In this document: positions 36,501-45,623 of the stretch, one piece after another
Position numbering within the stretch: position 1 is the first letter of the stretch
How the letters are laid out: each line of letters begins with the position of its first letter
Assembly (NCBI GenBank): GCA_963847965.1
Contig: CAWKCG010000050.1
Coordinates: forward strand, 186,001-250,000
DNA: 64,000 nucleotides
Reading direction: 5' to 3'
DNA from: Palsa-504 sp963847965
GTDB taxonomy: Bacteria > Actinomycetota > Actinomycetes > Streptosporangiales > Streptosporangiaceae
Position numbers and translations under genes: made by a program
The notes under the pieces: generated by a model
Seen by the model: the letters and a program-made list of their open reading frames with translations, nothing else
Told to the model about the DNA's origin: nothing
Databases searched by the model: none

Positions 36501-36529
36501 GCGACATCCTGCCAAACCTGGTGCATACT
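36501..36529 (+). promoter_or_regulatory. Candidate leaderless promoter of the AraC-type gene
   Basis: GCGACA (36501-36506), 17 bases, then CATACT (36524-36529). Transcription would begin about 7 bases later, at the ATG (36537). No ribosome site is present before the ATG, which fits a leaderless message. Confidence 0.35.
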
Positions 36530-36536
36530 CACAGTC

Positions 36537-37538
36537 ATGCTGCGCAACGTGGCGGTCGTGGTCGTCAACGGCTTCCTGCCGTTCGAGTTCGGCACGATCT
36601 GCGAGGTCTTCGGGGTCGACCGGACGGACGACGGGCTGCCGCCCTACGACTTCGCCGTGGTCGCCGGGGAGCCGGCTCCCCTGCGCGCGCACATCGACTT
36701 CACCATCACGCCGCCGTGCGGCCTTGAGCGCCTGGAGCAGGCGGACCTGATCGCCCTGCCCGCCGTCGGTGACGAGCGCCTGGCGCGGCTCGCCGGGCCT
36801 GCCTGCGGCGCGCCGCGGGAGTTCCCCGAGGATCTGCTCGACGCGCTCCGCCGGGCCGTCGCGCGCGGCGCGCGGGTGCTGAGCGTCTGCAGCGGTGCCT
36901 TCATCCTGGGCGAGGCCGGCCTGCTCGACGGTCGGCGCTGTACCACGCACTGGCGCCACGCGACCGAACTGGCCCGCCGCTACCCGCAGGCCAAGGTCGA
37001 CCCGGATGTCCTGTACGTGGACGACGACCCGGTGATCAGCAGCGCGGGCACCGCCGCCGGCATCGACGCCTGCCTGTACCTGGTCAGGAAGGAACAGGGT
37101 TCCCGCGTCGCCAACGGCATCGCCAGGCGCATGGTGGTGCCGCCGCACCGCGACGGCGGCCAGGCGCAGTACGTCGAGCAGCCCATCGCCCCCTCCTGCG
37201 ACGGCTCGCTGCGCGACCTGCTGGAATGGCTGCGCGCCAACCTTGGCCTACCGGTCACGGTCCGCCAGCTGGCCGCGCGCGCGAACATGTCCGAGCGGAC
37301 CTTCGCCCGCCGCTTCGTGCTTGACACGGGGACCACTCCGCAGCGCTGGCTCATCGGGCAGCGCATCCTGCTGGCCCAGCAGCTGCTCGAGGAGACCGAC
37401 GAGACCGTGGACGCCATCGCGGACCGCGCCGGCTTCGGCAACGCGACTGCCCTGCGCCACCATTTCCGCACCTGGCGCGGCACCACCCCGAACGCCTACC
37501 GCCGCCTCTTCCGCGGCGACCCCCTGTCCTCCGCCTAG
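36537..37538 (+). CDS. GlxA-type AraC-family regulator with DJ-1/PfpI domain
   Basis: 333 residues. The N-terminal DJ-1/PfpI-like domain (VAVVVVNGFLPFEFGTICEVFGVDR, ARVLSVCSGAFILGEAGLLDGRRCTTHW) includes a Cys in the nucleophile-elbow position (VCSGAF), but these domains usually only sense. The C-terminal AraC double HTH covers about 235-330 (VTVRQLAARANMSERTFARRFVLDTGTTP, then VDAIADRAGFGNATALRHHFR). A transcription activator of unknown regulon, perhaps of amine or nitrogen metabolism as for other GlxA-like proteins. Confidence 0.93.
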   Translation: MLRNVAVVVVNGFLPFEFGTICEVFGVDRTDDGLPPYDFAVVAGEPAPLRAHIDFTITPPCGLERLEQADLIALPAVGDERLARLAGPACGAPREFPEDLLDALRRAVARGARVLSVCSGAFILGEAGLLDGRRCTTHWRHATELARRYPQAKVDPDVLYVDDDPVISSAGTAAGIDACLYLVRKEQGSRVANGIARRMVVPPHRDGGQAQYVEQPIAPSCDGSLRDLLEWLRANLGLPVTVRQLAARANMSERTFARRFVLDTGTTPQRWLIGQRILLAQQLLEETDETVDAIADRAGFGNATALRHHFRTWRGTTPNAYRRLFRGDPLSSA

Positions 37539-37598
37539 CCGGACCCAGCACTCCGTCTAGCCGGACTCAGCATTTCGTGTAGCCGGACCCAACACTTC
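37533..37598. repeat. 22-bp tandem repeat, three units
   Basis: CTAGCCGGACCCAGCACTCC and its two variants repeat with a period of exactly 22 bp from 37533, 37555 and 37577. The first unit supplies the TAG stop of the AraC-type gene. Function unknown. Confidence 0.85.
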
Positions 37599-37622
37599 GC
37601 GCCGGTGCCCGTAGTACAGGGC

Positions 37623-37775
37623 ATGAACGACTACACCCTCATGATGGTGCGGATGCGCGTCGAACAGATGATGCGAGAAGCTAAGCGGGACCGCTTGGCC
37701 GTCGGCGCACTGGCTGGCCTCGACGGCGGTCCGGCTGCGGCCGACGGTAACGGGAAGGTGATCCGGGCGCGATGA
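37623..37775 (+). CDS. Small protein of unknown function, first of a coupled pair
   Basis: 50 residues from ATG 37623: MNDYTLMMVRMRVEQMMREA then KRDRLAVGAL and a Gly/Ala-rich end. It has an amphipathic, Met/Arg-rich helix like the short leader-type proteins found before some actinobacterial genes. The stop overlaps the next start (ATGA at 37772-37775), so the two are co-translated. No family recognised. Ribosome site not clear. Confidence 0.5.
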   Translation: MNDYTLMMVRMRVEQMMREAKRDRLAVGALAGLDGGPAAADGNGKVIRAR

Positions 37776-37996
37776 ACGAGAACGAGCCGGTCGGTAACCG
37801 CGTGGTGGTGAGCAACGTGCCGGTCGCGGATTACAGCCACCTCACGTCGCCGGAACAGCTGGCCGCGATCAGCCGGATCGAGGGCGTGGCGCTGGTCATC
37901 GTGCCGGAATCACTGGCGGGCGCGTACGCCGCGATCCCGACCATGATGAGCCTCGACGACGACATGGCAGCCTGGGCCTGGTCGCCTAGTACCTAA
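37772..37996 (+). CDS. Small unknown protein, second of a coupled pair
   Basis: 74 residues. The core VVVSNVPVADYSHLTSPEQLAAISRIEGVALVIVPESLAGAYAAIP has alternating strand/helix character and resembles short conserved proteins of actinomycetes whose function I do not know. ATG overlaps the upstream stop. Ends shortly before the holin-like gene. Confidence 0.6.
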   Translation: MNENEPVGNRVVVSNVPVADYSHLTSPEQLAAISRIEGVALVIVPESLAGAYAAIPTMMSLDDDMAAWAWSPST

Positions 37997-38092
37997 GCAC
38001 TCTGAAGCGCGGCGATCCACCCCGCGAACCGCCCTCCGAAGTGCGGCGATCCCTCTCACGCCAAGCGGCAAAGTCGAGTAATATCTGATGTT

Positions 38093-38512
38093 ATGAGGTT
38101 CCTTCTTCAGGTGGTGGTCTCCGCCGTCGCCCTGGCCGTCGCCGTCTGGGCGATTCCCGGGATACAACTGCTCGCCGGGAGCGACTGGTCGAAGGCGGGG
38201 ACGCTGCTCGGCGTCGCCGCGATCTTCGGCGTCATCAACGCGATCCTGAAGCCGCTGATCAAGGTCATCGGCTGCGCGTTCTACGTGCTCACGCTCGGCC
38301 TGGCCGCGCTTGTCGTCAACGGCCTGCTGCTCTGGCTGACCAGCGTCATCGCCGGGGACCTCACGCTGCCCTTCCACGTGACCGGGTTCTGGCCGGCCTT
38401 CTGGGGCGCGATCATCGTGGGGCTGGTGAGCTGGATCCTGCACTTGGTCATCGGGGACGAGCGTAGGCAGAGGCGTGAGCCTCCTGCGGTTCGCGTTGTC
38501 AAGGTCCGGTAG
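38093..38512 (+). CDS. Phage holin-family (PF04020-like) membrane protein
   Basis: 139 residues with four membrane helices: VVVSAVALAVAVWAIPGI, LLGVAAIFGVINAILKPLI, VLTLGLAALVVNGLLLWL and FWGAIIVGLVSWILHLVI. The motif INAILKPLIKVI plus LTLGL(A)ALVVNGLLLW is the signature of the chromosomal phage_holin_4 family, which are housekeeping inner-membrane proteins and not evidence of a prophage. A basic cytoplasmic tail closes it. Just upstream of tig. Confidence 0.9.
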   Translation: MRFLLQVVVSAVALAVAVWAIPGIQLLAGSDWSKAGTLLGVAAIFGVINAILKPLIKVIGCAFYVLTLGLAALVVNGLLLWLTSVIAGDLTLPFHVTGFWPAFWGAIIVGLVSWILHLVIGDERRQRREPPAVRVVKVR

Positions 38513-38588
38513 CCCCTAGACTGGCGGCCTAGACTTCTCAGCGATCCAGCGCTGAGTGAGCATCCCCAAACTCCGGAGTGACGCCGAC

Positions 38589-39969
38589 GTGAAGACTGAC
38601 GTCGAAGAGCTGAGCCCGACCCGCGTCCGGCTGAGCGTCGAGGTGCCGTTCGATGAGCTGAAGCCCAGCCTCGACAAGGCCTACCGTGAGGTCGGACGTC
38701 AGGTCCGCATCCCCGGCTTCCGCCCCGGCCGCGTGCCGCCGCCGGTGCTTGACCGCCGGGTGGGCCGGGACGTCATCCTCAGCCAGGCGGTCAACGACGC
38801 GATGCCCGACCTGTACGCCAAGGCGGTCGCCGAGGGTGACGTGCGTGCCCTCGGCGAGCCCGACGTCGAGATCACCCGCATCGACTACGGCAAGGACCTG
38901 ACCTTCACTGTCGAGGTCGACGTCCGGCCCAGGTTCGAGCTGCCCGACCTGGCCAGCCTGGCTGTCACCGTCGACGACACGCTGGTCAGCCCGGACGAGG
39001 TGGCCGAGTACCTCGCCTCGCTGCAGGAGCGGTTCGCCTCGCTGAAAGGCGTCCAGCGGCCCGTCGAGAACGACGACTACGTTCTCGATCGACCTGTCCG
39101 CCTCAGTCGACGGCAAGCCGGTCGAGGACGCGCAGGCGAGCGGCCTGTCCTATCAGGTCGGCAGCGGGTCCCTGCTGGACGGGCTGGACGAGGCCCTGGT
39201 CGGCATGTCGGCCGGGGACTCGGCGACGTTCAGGACCGAGCTTGCGGGCGGCGATTTCGCCGGGCGCGAGGCCGACGTGACCGTGACCGTGCACAGCGTC
39301 AAGGTGAAGGAAGTGCCGGGTCTCGACGACGACTTCGCCCAGCTGGCCAGCGAGTTCGATACCCTCGGCGAGCTGCGCGCGGACACCAGGGCCCAGCTGG
39401 AGCGGATGAAGGGCGTGCAGCAGGTGGTCCAGGCGCGAGACCGCGCCCTCGACGCGCTGCTCGAAAAGATCGACATCCCGCTGCCCGAGGCCGTCGTACA
39501 GCACGAGGCCGACCACAACCGGGACTCGATCCTGGAACAGCTCGACCGGGCAGGTGCCACCTTCGACGGCTACCTGGAGATGTCGAATCAGACGCAGGAG
39601 CAGTTCGAGCTCGAGCTGCAGCGCCGGGCCCGGCGCGCCGTCAAGCTCACGCTGGTCCTGGATGAGCTGGCTCGGGAGGAAGAACTCGGCGTGGACCAGG
39701 ACGACCTTTCTGAGTACATCACCCGGCAGGCGGAGCAGATGGGGGTCTCGCCGGACCGCCTGGCCAACCAGCTCGCCGACAACGACCAGCTCCCCGGCAC
39801 GATCGCTGAGGTGCTGCGGCGCAAGGCCATGAACCTGGTCGCCGAGCGCGCCAAGGTGACCGACACCTCAGGCCACCCGGTCGACATCAAGGCCGCCCTC
39901 AACTCGCCGGCGAGTTCGGCCGAATCCGCAGAGGCGGATCCGGCCGAGGACGAGGACGAGGAGTCTTAA
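38589..39969 (+). pseudogene. tig: Trigger factor, frameshifted near 39083
   Basis: The first frame from GTG 38589 (GGAG 10 bases upstream) reads MKTDVEELSPTRVRLSVEVPF, the ribosome-binding GFRPGRVP signature, then the start of the PPIase domain up to NDDYV. One extra base at 39082-39084 shifts it; the second frame continues with GLSYQVGSGSLLDGLDEALVGM, DVTVTVHSVKVKEVPGLDDDFAQLASEFDTLGELR and the helical arm to an acidic tail (AEADPAEDEDEES). With the base removed the protein would be about 459 residues, normal for the family. Trigger factor is the ribosome-associated chaperone and prolyl isomerase and normally precedes clpP1, as here. A sequencing or assembly error is quite possible. Confidence 0.9.
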
Positions 39970-40003
39970 CCGGCGGTCGGCGGGCCACTGCCGTCTGTGC
40001 CTC

Positions 40004-40020
40004 GTGCGCCGGTAGCGAAC
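40004..40020 (+). promoter_or_regulatory. Candidate ClgR box upstream of clpP1
   Basis: GTGCGC-CGGTA-GCGAAC differs by one base from the palindrome GTTCGC-N5-GCGAAC that ClgR recognises before clp genes in Streptomyces and Corynebacterium. It lies 85 bases before the clpP1 GTG. TATGGT at 40058-40063 could be the -10. Confidence 0.5.
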
Positions 40021-40104
40021 AGGGCCCCGCCCGGGACGATCGGGCTCCGCGGCGGCGTTATGGTCCTGACAACGACACCAGACGTGACTGGAGCAGGTGA
40101 CATC

Positions 40105-40746
40105 GTGTCTGAGCCCTTGTGGACGCCAGCGCTTTCCGCGGCGCCATCGATCGTGGCCGCCGCCGAGCCGCCGGTCCTGCCGTTCGGGGACCAGTTGTTC
40201 CAGCGGCTGCTGCGGCACCGCATCATCTTCCTCGGTCAGCAAGTAGACGACGACATCGCCAACCGCATCTGCGGCGAGATCGTCCTGCTCTCTTCCGAGG
40301 ACGCCAAGCGCGACATCAGCATCTACATCAACTCCCCGGGCGGCTCGGTCTACGCGGGCATGGCCATTTACGACATCATGCAGTACGTGCCGAACGACAT
40401 CGCCACCTACGCGATGGGGATGGCCGCGTCGATGGGCCAGTTCCTGCTGACCGCGGGCGCGCCAGGCAAGAGGTACGCGCTGCCGCACGCGCAGATCCTG
40501 ATGCACCAGCCGTCCGGCGGCATCGGCGGCACCGCGTCCGACATCAGGATCCAGGCCGAGCAGATGCTCTACATCAAGCGCACGCTGTTCGAGCGCACCG
40601 CGTACCACACCGGCCAGCCGATCGAGCAGATCGAGAAGGACGCCGACCGCGACCGCTGGTTCACCGCCGAGGAAGCCAAGGAGTACGGCTTCGTCGACCA
40701 GGTGATCCGCAGCGCCGTCGAGGTCCCCGAGGGGCTCGTCTCGTGA
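40105..40746 (+). CDS. clpP1: ATP-dependent Clp protease proteolytic subunit ClpP1
   Basis: 213 residues from GTG 40105 behind GGAGCAGG; frames open further upstream overlap the likely promoter. Catalytic triad Ser109 (GMAASMGQF), His134 (LMHQPSGG) and Asp183 (DRDRWF) have the standard 25 and 49 spacing. FLGQQVDDDIANRI and YINSPGGSVYAG are intact. With ClpP2 it should form the mixed 14-mer degraded by ClpX and ClpC1. A ClgR-type box lies upstream. ClpP2 follows after 60 bases. Confidence 0.96.
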   Translation: MSEPLWTPALSAAPSIVAAAEPPVLPFGDQLFQRLLRHRIIFLGQQVDDDIANRICGEIVLLSSEDAKRDISIYINSPGGSVYAGMAIYDIMQYVPNDIATYAMGMAASMGQFLLTAGAPGKRYALPHAQILMHQPSGGIGGTASDIRIQAEQMLYIKRTLFERTAYHTGQPIEQIEKDADRDRWFTAEEAKEYGFVDQVIRSAVEVPEGLVS

Positions 40747-40806
40747 CGAAGCCGAGCACCGATCAGACACCCCTGGTCCACCGGTCCGGAGCGTAAGGAG
40801 CCGAAC

Positions 40807-41580
40807 GTGACCGAATCCCGCTTGTGGAGCCCGCAGGCAGCCGCGCTGGCCCCGCAGTCAAGGTACGTGCTGCCGTCCTTTGTGGAGCGCACCTCGTACG
40901 GCATCAAGGAGATGAACCCGTACAACAAGCTCTTCGAGGAACGGATCATCTTCCTCGGCGTCCAGATCGACGACGCCTCCGCCAACGACGTGATGGCCCA
41001 GCTGCTCACCCTGGAGGCCATCGACCCAGACCGGGACATCACCATGTACATCAACTCGCCCGGCGGGTCGATGACGTCGATGATGGCGATCTACGACACG
41101 ATGCAGTTCATCCAGCCCGACATCACGACGTGCTGCATCGGCCAGGCCGCCTCCGCGGCGGCGGTGATACTGGCGGCGGGAACCAAGGGCAAGCGGATGG
41201 CGCTGCCGAATTCGCGCATCCTCATCCACCAGCCGGCGACGGAGGGCGGCTACGGCCAGTCCACCGACATGGAGATCCAGGCGCGCGAGATCCTGCGGAT
41301 GCGCTCGGCCATGGAAGTCATCCTGGCCAGGCACACCGGCAAGGACGAGGAGCTGGTCCGGCGCGACATCGAGCGCGACAAGTTCCTCACCGCCGAGGAT
41401 GCCAAGGAGTACGGCCTCATCGACGAGGTCCTGACCATGATCAAGCGCGGTAGCGAACGCGCGGTCGAGGTAGTGTCATCCTTACCGGGGAGAATTCGGC
41501 TCTTCCCTCACAGCCCGCCGCAGGGTTTGATGGTGTCCATCAGGCCCAGCAGGCGGTACCGTCGATACGCAAGCTCTTGA
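40807..41580 (+). CDS. clpP2: ATP-dependent Clp protease proteolytic subunit ClpP2
   Basis: 257 residues from GTG 40807 with AAGGAG. Ser116 (GQAASAAAV), His141 (LIHQPATEGG) and the Asp of ERDKFLTAED are present; the N-terminus SRYVLPSFVERTSYGIKEMNPYNKLFEERIIFLG is typical. After LIDEVLTMIKR, where most ClpP2 proteins end within a few residues, about 45 more residues follow (VVSSLPGRIRLFPHSP...SRRYRRYASS), very basic and unlike the family. This is either a genuine tail or the result of a frame change near the end. Second proteolytic subunit, co-transcribed with clpP1. Confidence 0.94.
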   Translation: MTESRLWSPQAAALAPQSRYVLPSFVERTSYGIKEMNPYNKLFEERIIFLGVQIDDASANDVMAQLLTLEAIDPDRDITMYINSPGGSMTSMMAIYDTMQFIQPDITTCCIGQAASAAAVILAAGTKGKRMALPNSRILIHQPATEGGYGQSTDMEIQAREILRMRSAMEVILARHTGKDEELVRRDIERDKFLTAEDAKEYGLIDEVLTMIKRGSERAVEVVSSLPGRIRLFPHSPPQGLMVSIRPSRRYRRYASS

Positions 41581-41655
41581 CGGCCCCGCGGGACACGCCC
41601 GCTGAAGGCGGCCAGTACGGCCGCCCCGGCAGGCCCCACGTAAAGGAGTATCTGG

Positions 41656-42930
<1,275 letters not shown>

Positions 42931-43223
42931 GGCGCTCGAGCCGACCCTTTGCTTACGGTTAGTTACCGTCGTCGCGACCGCGTGGACCCCTGGCTCTCCC
43001 TGTTCGCCAGTCGCACACTCGTTCGGTACCAGCGGGTTAGCCTGCGGACCCGTAGCGTGTCGCCGCTGCCGGCCCGCGGCCGACTTTGGGGGTATTGGCC
43101 ATGATCAGCGCAATTCCCCTGTAGCCTCCTGCATATCGCGTTAGTCTGGCGAGGTTCCGCCACGCCATGATTTCGGACGCTGACAAGCAGCCGTCCTCCA
43201 TAGCGACGGGGAATTGAGCACCG
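42931..43223. other. Promoter region of the YGQ-repeat gene
   Basis: 293 bp with AT-richer patches. TTAGCCT (43035) and TTAGTCT (43140) could be -10 elements. No open frame of note. Confidence 0.35.
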
Positions 43224-45596
43224 ATGAGTAGTTGGGACGCCCCCACGGGTAGCTGGGATCAGCGTCCGGATCCCGAAGGGTCCGGCGGGCCGGACGATCA
43301 GGGCCATCAGAGCGACCGGTCGACGGGCGGCTACCCGGCCATGCGGGCAGGCGAGGGGGTTCTCCGGGCGGGGCGGAGGGGCCTGCCGGGCTATGACCAG
43401 GCGCAGGCCTACGAACAGGGCACCGGGTACGGCCAGGGACAGGATTACGGTCAGAGACCGGCGTACGGCCAACTTCCGGATTACGGACAGCGTTCGGACC
43501 CCGGTCAGGGAACCGGATACGGCCAACTTCCGGATTACGGACAGCGTTCGGACCCCGGTCAAGGAACCGGATACGGCCAACTTCCAGACTACGGACAGCG
43601 TTCGGACCCAGGTCAGGGACCCCGATACGGTCAGGGTTCTGACTACGGTCAGGGCTCGGCTTACGGCCAAGGACCCGGGTATGGGCAGGGTTCTAACTAC
43701 GGTCAGGGTTCTGACTACGGCCCGAGTTCGGCTTACGGCCAGCGATCCGCGTACGGTCAGGGATCGGACTACGGACAGCGATCAGACTACGGACAGACTT
43801 CGGGTTACGGTCAGGGGCCTGGGTATGGACAGGGCTCGGACCAGGGTCCGAGTTCGGACTACGGTCAACCTTCTGACTACGGTCAGCGGGGGTATGACCA
43901 GCCAGGATACGGGTCGTCCACCGCTGCTGGGCAGCTCACGCGCTACGGGCAGGGCTTGGGGGACGAGCCGGGATACAACTCGAGCCCGCCAGGTCAGGCC
44001 GGGACTGGTTCTCAGTCCACTCCGCTGCCTTCGCCGCTCAGGCGCGCTATCGGCCCCGGTACCGAGAGTTCGACGGGGAGTTCGCAGGCCTGGGCAGGCG
44101 TCGATGACCAGGACAGTTACCGGACACAGGTCTTCGGCCAGCGCGAGGCCGGCGACCTAAGCTACGGGCAGCAATCGGCCTCGGATCGGGACTACGGCCA
44201 GGGCGGCTACGGTCAGGACCCCGGCCAGTCAGGCTACGGCTCGACCGACTCCGGCTCGACCGACTCCGGCTCGACCGACTCCGGCTCGACGGGGTACGGC
44301 CAGCAAGGGTACGGCCAGCAGGGGTACGGCCAGCAAGGGTACGGTTCGCCAGGATCTGGCCCGCTTGACTACGGCCAGCAGGGGTACGGCCAGCAAGATT
44401 ACGGGTCGCCCGGCTTCGGCTCGCAGGGTCGCGGGAACTCCGCCGAACCCGATCACTACTACCAGGCGCAAGACCGACCCGGGTATCAGCCGGAAGGCTA
44501 CCAACCGCAGGGCTACGCACCCGCGGGTGGATCCGCGAGCGACTACTCCTACCAGGGGCAATCCCTGCCGGGGTACCAACCGGAGGCCTACCGGCAGCAG
44601 GACTACGAGCAGCCCGGCGCCGCGCAGAACGGTCTGGGCCCTAGCTCGTATGGGCAAGGTCCGTACGACCAGCCCGGATACGGTCAGTACGGCCATACCC
44701 AGGGTGGGTATGCCCAGCACGGCTACGCCCAGAACGGCTACCGCCAGGACGGCTACGCCCAGAACGGCTACGCCCAAGACGGCTACGGCCAGAACGGCTA
44801 TACCCAAGACGGCTACCGCCAGGACGGGTACGGCCCGGATACGTACGCCGAGCCGAGTTTCGAGCCGGCGGCCAGCCAGGCTCACGACGATGACCTGTCG
44901 CCGAGCCGCCAGTCGCGGTCCGGCCCGCCCCGGTCGGGGGGTCAGCGGCCCCAGGGGCTCGGCGGCGCCAAGATGATCCTCTACCTGGGCGCTTCCGTCG
45001 TGGGCGTGATCGTGATCGTCCTGCTGGTCGTCCACCTGAGCAAGTCCGGCTCGAATAGCACCACCGGCGGGTCAGCAACGCCCAGCACCACGGCCACCAG
45101 CCCGGTGTCCAAGTTCGTCCTCGTCCAAGCGTCGAAGGTCGACAGCCAGTATCCGCTGAACCTGTCTGCGGCCCGGACGTCCGCGCTGCTGTCCGCAACC
45201 AAGTCGGCGGTCGCCACCGCGCTCAAGGACGCCGGAGCTCACCCGGCCCAGGCCGTGGTGGCGATGTACGACCTCGGACCGGTGACGAGCGCGTCGGCCC
45301 CCGGTTTCAAGGCCATCAGCTTCGTCGGTTACGAGGGCACGTTCAACCCGAGCTTGGTCATCGCCCTGGAGCGGACCACCCTACACTCGAGCCGCCTCGT
45401 GCCGGCGGGCCGGGACGGCGGGCAGATGATCTGTGGCTACAGCGTCTCGACCGGCGCCGAGGCCAGCGAGTGCGTGTGGGTCACCAAGGACACCTTCGGC
45501 GAGGTTCAGTTCATCGAGGGCCAGTCCCCGGTGAAGTACCAGGGTGCCTCCACTTTGGCCCTCGAGGTGAGGGATGTCGTGGAGGTGCCCGCCTAG
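43224..45596 (+). CDS. YGQ-repeat low-complexity membrane protein of unknown function
   Basis: 790 residues. Residues about 50-555 are almost entirely built from Tyr, Gly, Gln, Ser and Asp, with dozens of YGQ, YAQ and YRQ motifs (YGQGSDYGQRS, YGQQGYGQQ, GYAQNGYAQDG). After an Arg/Pro segment a single helix (MILYLGASVVGVIVIVLLVV, about 585-605) is followed by a Ser/Thr linker and an extracellular domain of about 150 residues (VLVQASKVDSQYPLNLSAARTSALLSATKSAV, GYSVSTGAEASECVWV) that I do not recognise. Predicted topology: long disordered cytoplasmic part, one helix, outer domain. The composition resembles FUS/EWS-type prion-like domains, which form condensates. It sits between clpX and valS, where Streptomyces carries nothing similar that I recall. 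Confidence 0.88.
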   Translation: MSSWDAPTGSWDQRPDPEGSGGPDDQGHQSDRSTGGYPAMRAGEGVLRAGRRGLPGYDQAQAYEQGTGYGQGQDYGQRPAYGQLPDYGQRSDPGQGTGYGQLPDYGQRSDPGQGTGYGQLPDYGQRSDPGQGPRYGQGSDYGQGSAYGQGPGYGQGSNYGQGSDYGPSSAYGQRSAYGQGSDYGQRSDYGQTSGYGQGPGYGQGSDQGPSSDYGQPSDYGQRGYDQPGYGSSTAAGQLTRYGQGLGDEPGYNSSPPGQAGTGSQSTPLPSPLRRAIGPGTESSTGSSQAWAGVDDQDSYRTQVFGQREAGDLSYGQQSASDRDYGQGGYGQDPGQSGYGSTDSGSTDSGSTDSGSTGYGQQGYGQQGYGQQGYGSPGSGPLDYGQQGYGQQDYGSPGFGSQGRGNSAEPDHYYQAQDRPGYQPEGYQPQGYAPAGGSASDYSYQGQSLPGYQPEAYRQQDYEQPGAAQNGLGPSSYGQGPYDQPGYGQYGHTQGGYAQHGYAQNGYRQDGYAQNGYAQDGYGQNGYTQDGYRQDGYGPDTYAEPSFEPAASQAHDDDLSPSRQSRSGPPRSGGQRPQGLGGAKMILYLGASVVGVIVIVLLVVHLSKSGSNSTTGGSATPSTTATSPVSKFVLVQASKVDSQYPLNLSAARTSALLSATKSAVATALKDAGAHPAQAVVAMYDLGPVTSASAPGFKAISFVGYEGTFNPSLVIALERTTLHSSRLVPAGRDGGQMICGYSVSTGAEASECVWVTKDTFGEVQFIEGQSPVKYQGASTLALEVRDVVEVPA
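43467..43628 (+). repeat. 54-bp tandem repeat, three units, inside the YGQ gene
   Basis: Period exactly 54 bp (18 codons) from 43467, 43521 and 43575, encoding GQLPDYGQRSDPGQGTGY-type units with near-identical DNA. This indicates recent expansion of the low-complexity region. Confidence 0.92.
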
Positions 45597-45609
45597 CAGC
45601 ACGGGGCCG

Positions 45610-45615
45610 TAGACT
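45610..45615 (+). promoter_or_regulatory. Candidate -10 element of valS (leaderless)
   Basis: TAGACT lies 8 bases before the GTG of valS, the same hexamer and spacing as at the methyltransferase gene near 19 kb. No ribosome site precedes the GTG. Confidence 0.35.
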
Positions 45616-45623
45616 CACCTGTC

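Noticed and set aside
38093..38512. Evidence of a prophage from the holin-family gene
   Set aside because: This PF04020-like family is chromosomal in actinobacteria and no phage genes are nearby.
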